Part shown: positions 1-14,019 of the stretch, in pieces
Numbering within the stretch: the stretch's first letter is position 1
Layout: each line of letters begins with the position of its first letter
Origin: Vespula vulgaris
Taxonomy: Eukaryota; Arthropoda; Insecta; Hymenoptera; Vespidae
Direction of reading: 5' to 3'
Assembly (NCBI RefSeq): GCF_905475345.1
Contig: NC_066589.1
Span: 6,875,501-6,939,500, forward strand
DNA: 64,000 nucleotides
Notes under the pieces: model-generated
What the model was told of the DNA's origin: nothing
Seen by the model: only the letters and a program-made list of their open reading frames with translations
The model's database searches: none
Made by a program: the position numbers and the translations under genes

Positions 1-1
1 T

Positions 2-1198
2 TCAGCGAGGAGCCTGACACCTTCGTCCACTCCTGGGACACCGGCTTCCGTTCAGCTTCAACAAGGAAGTCCACTTAGTATGCAACAAACCCATACATCC
101 TATATGCAAAGACCACGAAGCTCTCCATCGTCGACGACGACAATACTGCAATCAGGAACTATGTCGCCTCATGCTGTCAGAAGCATGGCGGCAAATCAAA
201 ACCATTTTCAACAACAAAACGTTTATCAACCAAATCTTGGTGTAGATTACAGAAATGGTGTTTCAACTATTAGACAAACTGTTCCTGCGGTTCAACAAAC
301 GCAATCGCAAAACAACTATTGCACCAGAGAGAGCTATCAGCATACAAGAATTCCATATACCAGTGATGTACATCCGTACAGACAAAATCAGACGGTTGTT
401 TCGAGAATGAGCCATGTGAGAATGGCCGGCGGTAGAAACGTATACGGCTCGAACATGCAATTTCACCAACAACAAAACCAATACGGTAATACGGCCGACT
501 ACAATGGGTATCCTCAAAGCGGAGCAACGTATCATGCTTCCTATCATAGAAGCATGCAAAGCGGAGGTGCTTACAATACCGCCCAAGGCTATCCCAATCC
601 ACAAGCCGAACAACCGACGGAAGGATATGGAAATTACGGTTATACTAGTACCGGTTATCATCCCAATAGTGAGAATCTTACATCCCACAGTCATTCCAAT
701 GTGTCTACTCAAAGTGGACAACATTATTATAATGAAATTCCACACCAGCAACAACAACAAACGCAACAACATCCCACTGAAAATTACGTTGCTCATCCAC
801 CGTCAATGCATCCCACTTCTGGTGATTATCGAACTGGTAATAAATGTCACCCTAACGCCTACTACGAACAAACCAATCAGATGCACGTTCACCAGGGTGG
901 CGAAGCTTCTAATATCCCCAATAGTTATGTATCCTCTCCAGATCCTTTCCCAGCACCCGGAATGACCACCACAGCGACTGCAATTGCCGCAGCAACCGCT
1001 GCTGTCATCACGCCACCCGGTAGCACGGGACAAGCCGACGGAAGTGCGGATTATAACAATTACGGCAATTTTTACGGTGAACCCGTTCACACGACTGCAC
1101 CGCCACCGTCGGCCGACAACAGTAATAGTTCTTCAGACTTTAATTTTCTCAGCAATCTCGCCAATGACTTTGCTCCCGAATACTATCAGCTCAGCTGA
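2..1198 (+). CDS. pb: Proboscipedia (Hox2 class) C-terminal exon, partial
   Basis: The frame is open from base 2 to a TGA at 1196-1198 and encodes 398 residues. The 5' part of the gene, including the homeodomain, lies left of the window. The product is low complexity and rich in Gln, Asn, Tyr, Ser and His, with a short polyQ run, an Ala/Thr-rich stretch (ATAIAAATAAVI) and a compact end, NLANDFAPEYYQLS. Such a disordered C-terminal region is typical of insect Pb, a homeodomain transcription factor that specifies mouthpart identity. The strongest support is position: it is the last gene before labial, on the same strand, as in the insect Hox order pb then lab along the direction of transcription. 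No homeodomain is visible here, so the name rests on synteny and on my recollection of the C-terminus. The ATG at 80 is internal, not the start. Confidence 0.85.
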   Translation, partial: SARSLTPSSTPGTPASVQLQQGSPLSMQQTHTSYMQRPRSSPSSTTTILQSGTMSPHAVRSMAANQNHFQQQNVYQPNLGVDYRNGVSTIRQTVPAVQQTQSQNNYCTRESYQHTRIPYTSDVHPYRQNQTVVSRMSHVRMAGGRNVYGSNMQFHQQQNQYGNTADYNGYPQSGATYHASYHRSMQSGGAYNTAQGYPNPQAEQPTEGYGNYGYTSTGYHPNSENLTSHSHSNVSTQSGQHYYNEIPHQQQQQTQQHPTENYVAHPPSMHPTSGDYRTGNKCHPNAYYEQTNQMHVHQGGEASNIPNSYVSSPDPFPAPGMTTTATAIAAATAAVITPPGSTGQADGSADYNNYGNFYGEPVHTTAPPPSADNSNSSSDFNFLSNLANDFAPEYYQLS

Positions 1199-4100
1199 GT
1201 CCACGAGACGGAGAATCCGTGTCAGCTTGACTGGGCCGATGAACAAGGACTGCTCAATGTTTTATATTAACTTATAACATGTGATTTGTGAACGTATCTA
1301 TCGATGCGAAGAAAAAGATATGCGCTGTGTTTATAATTAGAACTGGTGATATAGTATCGGTGATAAATATAAAGTTAAAAGTTCTTTGTGATTTCCTGAA
1401 GTTAATAGACTATTTGTAAACTATCGAGATCGATGGTATAATTCGATGAACGATTTTAAAATCCTTAGATCCCCCGTCATTACATATATTTTAAATAATC
1501 CGAAACTCTAACTCGAAAATTTTCTGTCTAATTAAAAAATACGCGATTAATAGGGAGAATAATTTCGAACGTAGGTATACATATTGTATATCCTCGTATG
1601 AAAAAAAATTAATAAATAAATAAAAAGAAAAAAAAGATATGGAACGATGCAATTTTAAATATGATTCGCGTTTATGATTGTTCGTTAGTGCACGTTTAGG
1701 TTAAATCTATTCACTATACCTGTTTATATCGTCATGCACTATTTAGCGAATAAATCTAATCATTGCGTCCAAGCTAAGAATTTGTTCAGAATACAGGGAT
1801 TAATACGTTACGTTAATTCTGTTATTTATTATTAAGAAGAGTACCGAAAAATACAGCTTGTACATACATTTTAATAATAGATATCATATGTTGTATTTTT
1901 AAACGTTTCGAAATTTATCCTGGCCAACTTGTTTATCGTTCTTTAACATTAGCGGATAGTTCAGTGGCCGGTGAGAGTAGATGAGAGCGTTGATGTGACA
2001 ACGAATCTTTCAATGACATGTGATCCGTTCGTTACCTTTCTGTTTCTTTAAGAACTTACGAAACGGTACTGATTCTAGAAAAATGTTAACTACATATACT
2101 TATCTATACTAAATTCGAAAACATCGACTCAAAGCATGTAAATAAAATATTATTACGATAATAAACAAAATGGCCTGAATCAATCTCGATGTTTGGCCAC
2201 TCTCGTGAATAATTTAAACGAGACAAAATAGTGCAATGTTTTTATAAATACCTTTATGTAAATTGTATCATAATTGGGAGTTTTAAAAGTTTAAGGCTGT
2301 AATACAAGAAATACAATGTAAAGGTAAAATAAAACAGACGCATATATTGTAGAAATGATTATGAAGAAATAAGCAAACGAAAGATATAAAGTAATACATA
2401 AACGCTTTTCTCTAAGCGAGATTTTGTTGAAAAAAAAAATCACATTTCTAATATCTTTTCCCGGGTAAAGTCTAAAAACTACTTAATATTTAAATAAGTG
2501 GTCGTATATATATAGATATATATACATATATATATATATAAAGAAATCGGCTTTTACATCTCCTGATTATGCTTAAATTAATTTAATTTGATTCACGAAC
2601 TATATATACACCTTATTCAAAGTGATTGACGTTGCTATTGATCGAATTCTTTAAAAAATGTTTTCCAAATTGTATTGTTTATCAATGACAAAATGAATTA
2701 AGAAATTTTAATCGCTATATATTATGGAGACTATGTGTCTTAAAATAGTGTTAAGTCAATCACTGTGAATCACCGTAAGTCTATCATTCACATAACGAGA
2801 TAAAACGAGATAGAAATTGTACCTAATTATCGACTTCTTTATCCAATGAATTTATTTAAATATCTAAATATGTATTATGTTGAATTATCTAATGAGATGA
2901 ACGAAACGAAATGGAATTGAGTTAAATTGTGTTTTATATTTGAACGACATTTTGATAGATTTTATATTTCGTTCGTAATATGGATATTAGCAACGAAATA
3001 AGAGAGAACACAGATACAGAGACACACATACATATACAAACACATACACTCATAAACGCTGTAAATTGATAAGCAATAATTAATTATGCAAACGTGTATA
3101 TAATATCACAGAAGATGAGAGAGATGACGATGAGATACGTGTATAAAGTATCGTGATTCTCTTCACGATCACGCTTAAGCTAGTGTGTATACGCCGACGG
3201 ATAAGAGAATGAATGAATGGAAAAAATACTACAATGCGACGGCGAATAGAATTAATTGAGAATGGATTTAATTGTTTAACAGTACCTAACTATAGCGTGA
3301 ACCATCGAACCTATTGAATTAATTAAATATTATTTTATTTTATACACGATCTCATTATCGATTCAGCTTTATATATATATACACATATATATACATATAT
3401 ATGTATATATGTATGTATGTATGTATACATATATACACATATACGTTCAAGCACATGGAAAACGTTAACGTAAAAACAAACATGATGCATTTGACATAAG
3501 ATTTGCATACGCGCAATCATTTGTCATTTTTTATGAAAGAAAAGGAAACAAAATTCTTTTTTCGAAAATTCTCCGTCACCTATACAAAAGAATAAGTTTT
3601 TTCTATACTTTTTTATATTAAACGGATTTTCTTTTTTTGTTTTTTTCGCATTTGAGCTAATTATAAGATTTACATACGCGCGATCGTGTCATTTTTTTTT
3701 ATAAAGAAAAAAAGAAAGAAGAAATATTCTTGTTCGGAAATCCTCTAGACTATAAAAAAAAATTTTATATCAGACGAACTTATTGATTTTTTCTGTTTCT
3801 GTCTTTGTCGAGTATTCACAACTTATCTAAATTATCTAATTTATTAATCTCTGAAAAAACTAAACGTTATGTGAAATTATATGAAATAACTAAACGTTAT
3901 GAGTATTATGTAAAACACATTTGCATTTAATGCAATAATCAACGCAATATTCCGTCAGTATTATCTACTATCTAAATTGTTTTTAGTCTTGATTTTTAAT
4001 TTTTCTTTCGATTAAATAGCAATCTCTTCTTGTGATTATTTCCTACATAAAATTATCCACAAACGCATGAACATTCTTTTCTTTTTTTTTTACACACTTT

Positions 4101-4852
4101 ACATTGTAAGAAGAAAAGAAAAGAAAATTCTTTTTTTACTATTAATATACACAACATATTCATTTCTAATTCAGTATGACGCAAGACTTAATGTCAGAAG
4201 ATAATACTTTTAAGTACTTTTTTTTGTGTGTATCATTTTATTTTTTACCTGCGTAAAAAAATATACCTATACATACATATATCAAGGAACGCAATGAAAA
4301 TAATTAAAAGGAGTTTATCGCGCTTCGTTATCTTTATTTTTTTATTATCGAACATTAAAAACCATTTGTCTTTTATAAACTATATTACATTTAAAGGATC
4401 ATTGTATATAAAGCGCGCGTATGGTAATCTTATATATATTGTTTATTCATTCCCTCAATTGTATAAGTAAGTGTCGTAGGCGATGCCTCAACACAGTAAA
4501 CAAATGTACAGTTGTTCACTAACACAATTATCAAATACAAGCTCATAGCGAAACTTAAAATATTGATTCTAATTTATTTACCTGTTGTTTTTTATATACA
4601 TACACCCATGTATGTATATATATATCGTCATTATTAATGCTTTCCCATTATATATAAAATAATTAAATATAAGAAAAAAAATTTGTAAAACCCACCATCA
4701 TCATGGATGGCAATTATTATTTTGTTATTGTTTAATTGCCAAGGAATGATTGAAAGTTAAGACAAAATTCGAGGTAACCGGAAGAAACGAATTTCACGTC
4801 CTAGGAGGAAAGCGTGATCCCGATGAAAGAACTTCCCAACTGAAAGCGCCCC
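1199..4852. other. pb 3' UTR and downstream intergenic DNA
   Basis: No coding potential is seen. The first part should be the pb 3' UTR. Overlapping AATAAA signals at 1611-1620 are a plausible poly(A) site, but other A-rich signals follow and the true end is unknown. The rest is AT-rich with TA-rich runs near 2505-2540 and 3368-3440. Confidence 0.55.
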
Positions 4853-5560
4853 CAGGACGTGCGTGCGTGTGAGTCAAAATCGTACATGAGACGAGGCACT
4901 AGTATGTCGGTAAGGAAAGTGACGATGATGGATGAGCCGAAATATCGGTGCAATCGAACCGAAATATTATTTTTAACGCGTCTCATATGCCGCGTTAGAA
5001 TCTTCCTGCATGCGTACTGTCACGTGAAATTCATTTTCACGTTGAATATAGTCGAAGGGAAAACAAAAAGTTTTCTCTTTCTTTTTGTTCCATTTCGCAG
5101 ATTAATCAACAATAGAAACAACAGGTAAGGACATAAAACAAAAAAGAAAATCAAAGGATGAAAGGATCCTTTCTCTTCCTTTTTTTCCTTTCCTTTCCCT
5201 TCTTTGCAAATAAATCAAAATTCAACAAGAAAAAATAAAGCACGAAGACAAGTGATTATTCGTTTTAGAATAATACCTATACCCGTCGGTCAGGTTAGTC
5301 AATCAAAATTTCTATAAATTGTCTCGTTAGAATAATGCAAATAAAAATAAGCCAAATTCGTAAACGAAACTAAGAAAATCACAAGTTGGATAACAAAAGC
5401 AAATCGTACATGTATAACGTTAAAGTACATACGTAGGTAGGTAGAGATATGTACGCGGAGAGGTCCGAAGGTAGGACGGAACGTCTGTGTCAGTGAAGAG
5501 ACTGACAATGATGGATGACCACGCGTGATGCGTGTGAGTCAAGCCCATACGACGCCATAG
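4853..5560. promoter_or_regulatory. Duplicated block with PBX-HOX-like and AP-1-like sites
   Basis: Two related segments about 583 bp apart each contain TGATGGATGA (4926-4935 and 5509-5518) and a TGAGTCA core (4870-4876 and 5535-5541). The order of the two motifs is reversed in the second segment, as in a permuted tandem copy. TGATNGATKR is the known Exd/PBX with Labial/HOX1 composite site. In the second copy a TGACA, similar to a Homothorax/Meis half-site, lies just upstream. Regulatory function is inferred. Such 10-mers are expected about twice by chance in this window. Confidence 0.3.
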
Positions 5561-5667
5561 GCTTCGAGCTCATATGTGGCCTTCCGTCCCGACGAACGCG
5601 CCGTTCGAACTGTTGCTATCGTTGCATCTGTGCAGAGAACACCCCACCGAAACTCGAACCCCCTGAT

Positions 5668-5713
5668 CGCCCTCAAACGTCGCCCTCAAACGTCGCCCTC
5701 AAACGTCGCCCTC
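5668..5713 (+). repeat. 13-bp tandem repeat, about 3.5 copies
   Basis: The unit CGCCCTCAAACGT is repeated three times exactly and then partially, within a locally GC-rich patch. It is a short minisatellite with no clear function. Confidence 0.85.
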
Positions 5714-7771
5714 CGTGCCGGCCTCCACCCTGCATCGGCTAATTTCTCGATGCTATTAACTTTTTCTCCTCTTTCGTACTCTGCTGCTCGACTGAGAGGG
5801 AAAAAGAGAAAGGAAAAGAAAAAAAAACAGGAAAAAAAATTAAAAAAAAGGAAGAAAAAAAAATAAAAGAAGAAGAAGAAGAGAAGAAGACCTATAGAAA
5901 TTGAAGCTCTGTGACCTTTCTCTTAACAATATTTTTTTCTCTTTTTTTTCATCTATCTTTACTCATAACAGTATGATTGCAAAAGTGTACATGCTATATG
6001 CGTTAAAAATAATGAAAGACTTGGAGAAATTGAAACTCTGCGAGAAACCATTTTCGATCAGTTATTCATTATTCGTGTCAGAATTGTAAAAATATTCATC
6101 TATGATTATGCTATATATTCGTCGTACTTATAGATATAATTTAGTAAATAAGAAAATGAAATTTCGAACTTCTCTTTTTTTTATTTCTATTCGTATTCAA
6201 AATCTCGATCATGAAAGTTTATCGTCCTCATACCTTCCGCAAACGAGAAATCGATTTGTCGATTTCAACGAGGAAGCAGAAAAAAAGAAAAGTTTTTTTT
6301 TCTTTTTCTTGTACTTTTTCTTTTTCTTTTCTTTTTTTTACGACGAAATCATATTTTTATCATGGGTCGCGCGGGACCGTTGGCTTTTGCTCGTATCTGA
6401 ACAGTCGAGGGTGGACTGCGGGATTCCGCAAAGAGTCAACGGTTAGTATCCCCAACTCGTAGGATGTTTGGTATCCTCCCTCCTGCCCTACCGTCGAGAC
6501 CATAAATCTTACGATCGTCAAGGGACGACTCATTCACGCCACTTTGCTTTCCAACCGATATCAGCCGACCGAAAAACGCTCGGAATTCTTTCAAATTCAC
6601 CTTCGTTTTCTTATCTTTTCTTTTCGTGATAATTATCGAATCGCTGGATCAATCGAATTTTCAAAAACAAACAAATCGTACAAATCGGTGATTTTCTAAA
6701 TTTATAAACTTAATAAAAGATGAATAATTGTGATTAGTTACGAATTTTCTTTTGTATTTTTTTTTAACACTCGTAAAATTCTTGAATCAATATCGTCGTA
6801 ATCTTAAATGGTGAATCAATGAACACATACAGAACGAACGTCCTATCATACTAGAAGAACCCTCGACGATCGTGGCCTCGACAAACGTAGCACCCTTGGC
6901 ATTACCCTCGAAGATTTATGAAGCGTACCCAATCGGGAATAGCCCTTAACCCCTTTGGCCAAGTCGCAAAATGCACCGAACAAAGTGTCTCTTGACTACC
7001 AACTGAAAATCGTGATCCATGTAAAACCGATGAAACCTTGACGAAATTTCGCAGTCTAGAAAAATAAATATCTTTATAGTTGTAAATTGAGCCATTGTTC
7101 ATCGAGAATAAATATTTATCTACTATCAAAAGTGAGCAATGTCTAATACTTAATAATATTATCTCTCACTTACAATGCACCTGTATTGCACGGATAAAAA
7201 AGATGTCCGAGATTAAATCAGAAAAAAAATTCGAACAAAATAAAGAACACTGATCAATCTGATTCCTATTCAACAAAGTTTCTACCTACTGGTAGTATAG
7301 GTATATTAAAAATCAAAGAAAAAAAATATATGTGTGTAGAAAAGAATAAAAAATAGAAAAAATCAAAGATTGGAGATCTAGATCGATTAAAAGTAATCGT
7401 CGTATCGACGATGAAGAACGGCATGGAAGGCTCGCGAGCAACGATGCGTCGTCCTTCGTACTCTTTCTTTTTCTTCGCGAGCAGAAGAGAAATGTCGTTA
7501 ACGCTTAAACATTAATAAATGTAGATAGAGAATAGAGGTCGTCCGGTGTAGAGAAGGCACACAGGTAGAAAGAGAAAGAGAAAGAGAAAACGAAAGAGAA
7601 AGAGAAAGAGAAAAAGAAAGAGAAAGAGAGAGAAAGAGAGAGAGAGAGAAACGACCAGTGACTAAGTGAAGGCAAGAAGACGGAGCCACGCTGGCGGCTG
7701 CTTTTGAGCTTCGGTTTGTCATGGTTCGCATGATAGATGGAGGAAGCAAGGCACTACTCTCTATCTCACTT

Positions 7772-7774
<3 letters not shown>

Positions 7775-7812
<38 letters not shown>
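7775..7812. repeat. (TC)n microsatellite
   Basis: An uninterrupted TC dinucleotide run follows a CTTT-rich lead-in and is continued by CT-rich imperfect sequence to about 7845. It produces artefactual Ser/Leu open frames. Confidence 0.9.
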
Positions 7813-7815
<3 letters not shown>

Positions 7816-7999
7816 TTCCTTCTCTCTTTCTCTCTTTCTCTCTGCATGGCTATATACACGGTGTTAACTTTTAACCACAAGGACACCTTGCAATCGGGCC
7901 GCAGCCTGTTAACTTCTTACCACCTACCGCAAATAGAATCTTACGGACGACTCGTGGTCGCATTGTCAGCGAATAAGAAACCAAGAACAACTCCCTCTG

Positions 8000-8044
<45 letters not shown>

Positions 8045-10435
8045 TTCTCTTTTAACGCATCTTACGACAGTACGCATTCACCCTCCCGATAAAGACTCGA
8101 CCTTGCCCCTGCTAATGAACCTGCGATCTCCCACTTCCTAACTCATGACCGTTATCCTTCTTGACCTTGACTCCTAAAGAGAATTCCACTAGAATTCTAG
8201 TTTCCCCTTTTTTTCCTTGTAGGTTGATATCTACGTACTTTTTATTTTAAATAATTTTTTCTCTTTTTCTTTCTGTTTCTTTTTTAAATAATTTTGATAT
8301 ATTTTTGTAGAAATTATTTAATACCAGTCTACCTTTCGACCACTTTCGTTTACTCTGCAAAGACTAGTTCGAACATGCACGCACGATCGTTACGATGATT
8401 AGTTGACTCTTGTCACGGCAGAATTCGAATATTAGTCGAAGTTGGACACGCCTTCATCGATTTATTATTATCGCCATTATTAATCTCTCTCTCTCTCTCT
8501 CTCTTTCTCTTATTTTCATTCTATTCGTTCCTTTCCCTCACATTGGAAATTTAATTTCTACTACCTATGGACGAGATATTTTGAATACCTAATTTGTTGA
8601 ACACCTAGATAAATAACATATCTAACATTTCAATAAATTATTATATTATAATATTATATGTATCAAGGTAAATAAAATTTATTGATTATATGTTATGAAA
8701 TGTTAAATTATCGTAAGAACATTCTGGAAGTATCATCCAACGAAGAAAGAACAAAGCAATACTAAACGGTCATTATTTAAGATTTCTGCTGATAATTCGG
8801 CGAGTAAAAGAGCGTGGCATATTTTATTGTGAGTCCGACGACAAGCAAAGCTCCCTGTAAAATGACTAATGATGTAAGCCGAGTGTAAAGTGAAGCGTCT
8901 ATTGATTCGTAGACGCGTAAATGACACATCTATCGGACTACCGAGGCCCACCAGTCATGCTGAGGTTTTAACTCTTAAGAACGAGCAGAGGGAGAACTCC
9001 CGAAGCAGAGATCTAGACGACTTACCACCACCAAAGGTTATAGAACCGGTGATGATAAACGGTCCATACCAAACGGGATGCTGCGGTTTACAATTGCCGG
9101 GACGATATCCTTCGAATTAACCACATTAATAATACTAATATTCCGTTAATTTCTAATGTCCATGAAATTGGATTGGTCCTTTCGAAATCTACGATCCTCC
9201 AAGAGCAATAGCTACTATACAAAAATTACACCACTGAGATGTTGAACTAACAAGTGATATATTGTATAATAGCTACGTAAACAGGTAAGATACTATACTG
9301 CAATTTATGTTATGTGTTAAACGAAACACGTGCCAAGTTGATTGAGCAAATTATTAAATAACTTTAATAGACTGAAAACATAAATAGATACTAGAGATAT
9401 AAGTATATTATCACACTGCAATCACATGACATTAGAAATAATTTTCTTAGTTCATCTCCAATTTGTTACTCTTCGCGTTCAAATAGATACACTCTATTTT
9501 CCCTTTCTTATAATATGATTATTAAATAATTAATCACCTAGTACTTGTTAATAATAAATATGACTGATTGATTTTAGCTCGATCTTTATTAGTATACCTG
9601 CAAATAAATGATCTCTCTTGGGTCTTCAAGAGATTCAAATAGTTCCCATTTCGTTCGAAAAACATTAATCATTATACGCAATACAATACAGATGATTAAT
9701 ATGTGATTTACATCGTTGAAGTTTGCGTAGATGGAAACACAAATATCATTTTTCGAGATATTATATTCATCTACTTATGAGATGCATTACTCTCGATAGA
9801 AGAAAATATAAAGTGTTAATAATTAAAAATCAGTTCATTGAAAAAACAAAGTCGATGAATAGCACAGAACGATAGAAAAGGTGTTTACTTGTACTGGTCG
9901 AAGAATCCAATTAACGTCCCCTATACGATTTGACCTTACGAAAATTGGGTCGACGATCCACTTGGAAGATTAATGATTACAATGATTAGTCTGTAGATCC
10001 TGGAGACGGACACCTTCTATAATTAGCCAATTCATGATCCCTGTCAATCAATTGCCTAACTAAAGATTATTCATAGAAATGTTAAGTAGTTAAAATAATT
10101 TTTTCTTTATTCATATAGAATTAAATCATAAATCTCGATTTCGATGATTTCTCATTTAATCTAATTCCAATATCGAGAAGTATGTAAATAATGCAGTATA
10201 AGAACAATGAACAGTCAGAAAAAATATAGTAAATAATTACTGATAATAATATTTAATATTTAATTTTTTTATTTAATTATTTTCTTTGGTATGAAAATAA
10301 AATTCTAAAAATATATATTTATTACAAATTTTTGTAAAAAGATATACAATAAAAAAAAGGTTCTTAAGAAAATAAGTTCCTTATTGCACATTCCCTACCT
10401 TAAATAAGTATGTATATCGCTTATCAGTCCGGAGA

Positions 10436-10620
10436 TGCACAAGGTTTGTTTACGTATGTTAACATGGCGCCGTCATGTCCCCCGCTCTCAACGAGTACGG
10501 TTGATTTATAGGCGGAGCATCTGACAGTAGATGCCACTCCCAGCAACGAAATACAACAGCTGTTTCATATCCCAGCAACTTATAAAACGTACTACGAACG
10601 TACGAAGAGACATCTCATGA
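10436..10620. promoter_or_regulatory. GC-richer conserved-looking block between pb and lab
   Basis: This block stands out from the AT-rich surroundings by base composition and lack of simple repeats. It contains GGCGCC, a TTTATAGG element (similar to posterior-Hox/Caudal TTTAT sites), a CAGCTG E-box and repeated CCCAGCAAC (near 10540 and 10572). An enhancer role is an inference from composition and position only. Confidence 0.25.
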
Positions 10621-12793
10621 GTACTTTCCGTAATTAATTGCAATCGGTAATTAAAATATCCAATGTTGATAAGTATGGGAACTATCTTTTCTATCTACGT
10701 TAAAGTTTTTTATTCCAACATTTACTTGTCGATATATAAAAGAAAAGTTCAAGTCGTTCAAAAATAAATACGGAAATAGGAATTTCTTTATGTTTGCTAT
10801 GGATTAGAAAAAACGAACTTCAACTTATATACAATAATAAAAAAGCAATCGGCTACTTCATGGAAATAAAATGTATACTACTCAACATCTATTTGAAAAT
10901 CGGAGGTAGACATAGGAGTTTCTTCTTTCTCACCGCATAGTTCAAAAACAGCGTTTTTACCAACAGTCGATCTAAATGTAATTCTTGATTAATTTTGACG
11001 AACAATGTCTCATTTTAAAGATAAAGGTTTAAACAAGGACATTCCTTTTAAACACATTTTTAACACAATTTCTTTTTAGAGAAAATAAAATTTTTTCAAA
11101 TATTGTGACGATAACATCTTATAAATAATGCTGTATTTAACATTTTACCTACTGCGACCCTGTAATATGCTTATCGATCAACTTATCGGGACTTATTTGC
11201 CAGCAGTCTATTAATCTGATTTTGTTTATTACCGTTATAATTACATATTATGAAATTTTTATTAATTGTTATACTTTGATTAATAAAAGTTATTAATATT
11301 TTACTGTTCTCAATCGTTACCACAGCCAATTTGTTTGTCATAATCAACTTAAACTACCAAATAAATAATAAAATAAATGCAACAATGACATTTTACTTTT
11401 ATTTATGTTTCATTGCCTCGATATGCAAATACCAAATAAGTAGAATTAGTTTCTCTACACTATTCACAAATGATTAGGAATTGGCTTTCAATACTATTGC
11501 ACTCTTTAGATTTCTTCGGGAAACCCAAATTATATGTTCTCTACTATTATCAGCTGAGTAATCGGTAAAACAGGATTATCACGATCATTACCGATCAAAA
11601 CATAATTTCGTTATAACCGACTGTTCAAAAAGTAGGATAAGTACTTTATTACCGACTGAGTAGTATTTTAAACAGTTAAAATATAGAAACTTTACATTTA
11701 TAGTCACTCCATTCTTGTCCAACAATAATGCATTCCTACCTTATCTACAAACAAATCTACATGCACACTCCCAATTTTTTCGATTATCGGTAAAATCTTT
11801 ATATTCCGTATATATAACTAAACTATACTTTCTGGTAACAATATAAAATTAATAAAATCTTGTATTAGATCATACCTTTGAATTGTACCTATACCGACCG
11901 CTGATATGTGATGGTAGATTATTAAAAAATTTCAATATCAAAAGTTTTGACAGATGATAACAAAATATTTTCTATTTTAATTTAACAATAATCGATAAAT
12001 CCAATTTTAATGCCAATATAATGGTATACCGAGTGTCTCTAATCTATTATTTAACAAAAAATATCATTCTTAATATAAAAATATACTTTATCTAAACGAT
12101 CATGTTATATTCTACAAAATTACGAAAACTATTATAAAATAAATGCTGAGAATATTACTCAAATTTTTATATAAATAAAAATATTTATTTAAAATGTATA
12201 AAATAAGGCATAAACTTCATTTAATAGTCGAATAGTATAACAAAAAAAATAATAATATATACGTCAATCTCCGTAAATGTGTCGAAGCGGCAGGAGTATT
12301 TCTATTAAAAGGGATTTCTTAATAGAAACTTTAAGCAGAAGTGGCAGCATCTGCGAGGACGGGGCATTGGTGGGTTCGACCTTAGCGGGGTACACAGGGT
12401 AACACCGATCCCGTGTTGACGCCTGAAATGCTGTCCGATCGATCTTCGTCAGACTTGATTTCGTAGCAGTACAATCAGCCAGCAAATAGAATTGTACGTT
12501 GCTCTACCAAAGAGCCTTTCTCCGAAAAACTTCGCAACTGGCGTTTATTGTCATCGGCTACTCCTGAATTTCATCAACCGTCTCTTTTTTTCTCTCATCG
12601 TATAGATTAACTATACAATCTTAATAGAATCAACATTTTCAAGAAAAATTATGAGAAAAAAAATATGAAATAATTTCATTCCGAATTGAACATTCACACA
12701 ATGTAAATAATTTCGTGATTCGATGGCAAATAATTGATATAAAAATTTCAAGAATTAACAAGATAAAAAAGACGAAAGAGAAATAGAAATAAA

Positions 12794-12841
<48 letters not shown>

Positions 12842-13935
12842 TAGAGATAGAAAAAGTTGAACTAGTAATACATGACGGAAACCAAGCATGATTTCTTGTA
12901 CAATGAATGCAAGACGCAAGTTTTATCGCGGCATGATCAGCTGACACGCATAAGCGGCATGATTGATCCTCATTGTCGGCTGGCCGACACTACTATATTT
13001 ACCAACAAGTCGTCTCTCTTAATTAAAACGTTACAGTCCTTACCAGCAAACCGGAACTCGGCTAACGTGTCAGGACCGGCTGACGTTCCGCGTGTTCGTT
13101 AATCGCTGCTTAGAATTAGTGGACACCTCACGCTTTTCCTTCCTCGCAATAACTAATTTACATCGATCATTTATATTCTACAAACGATATCATTAAATGA
13201 AAGACGATAGATAATCCATTACCATCTACCAATACGGAAATATCATAAAAATCAAAACTAAAGAAACATCATTTCATTTAGTATATCAACTCGTTTAAAC
13301 TAATCTTCAAGCTTGAAAAAAGTCGATCATCTCTGAAATTCCTCTTTGACATACATTTCTATAATACAAAAGATATATCGATTAAAATATACATGGAATC
13401 ATCATCATCAAAAAAATATCTATTGAGAAACATTCCGAAAAACAATCGATCGCGATTAATTCGATATCACAAGTAGATTCAAAGTTGAAAGAAATATCAT
13501 TGAAGGAAGATTCGTCAATCGCATATCCGATCCATAGCTATCATCGGTGAAACATTCTCTCGCGTGTTCCATAGGATTGGCAGGAAGGACAGAAAATAGA
13601 ACGATAATCCCCAATGGATCTACTCAAGGCTTTCACATTGCCGGTAAAAGAAGTAATGGTAGAATGGTGGCGTTAGCAGCGTCGTCGGTGGCAGCAGCAA
13701 CAACAACAGCAACAGCAACGGCAACGGCAACGGCAACGTTAGCAGCAGGAACGGCAGCTTTAGCGAGCGAGAACGATCCATCACGAACGTGACAGCCTCC
13801 CTCCTCGCTAGAAACAACTAACTATGACATTCTTCTCGCTGCCACTGCTTCCTCTTGCCTTTTCCACTAGACACGTACTTCTCTATCCGACCTTTCGTTG
13901 CTCCACGTATTTCTTCCCTCTTTTCTTTTTCTCTC

Positions 13936-14019
<84 letters not shown>

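Larger units (their letters stand above)
5561..10435. other. Gene-free pb-lab interval, microsatellite rich
   Basis: I see no supportable gene. It contains a 13-bp direct repeat (5668-5713), a purine-rich tract around 5800-5890, an AG/AAAG tract (7565-7652), TC tracts (7775-7812, 8005-8040, 8485-8510) and otherwise AT-rich unique sequence. Open frames here follow the simple repeats. Confidence 0.6.

Noticed and set aside
263..796. Antisense 177-codon open frame over the pb exon
   Set aside because: It is a mirror of the Gln/His-rich sense coding sequence, with no start context or domain.
13547..13792. Ala/Thr-rich open frame of 81 codons
   Set aside because: It opens at a non-ATG codon and most of it is an imperfect GCA/ACG repeat; no splice context or family.
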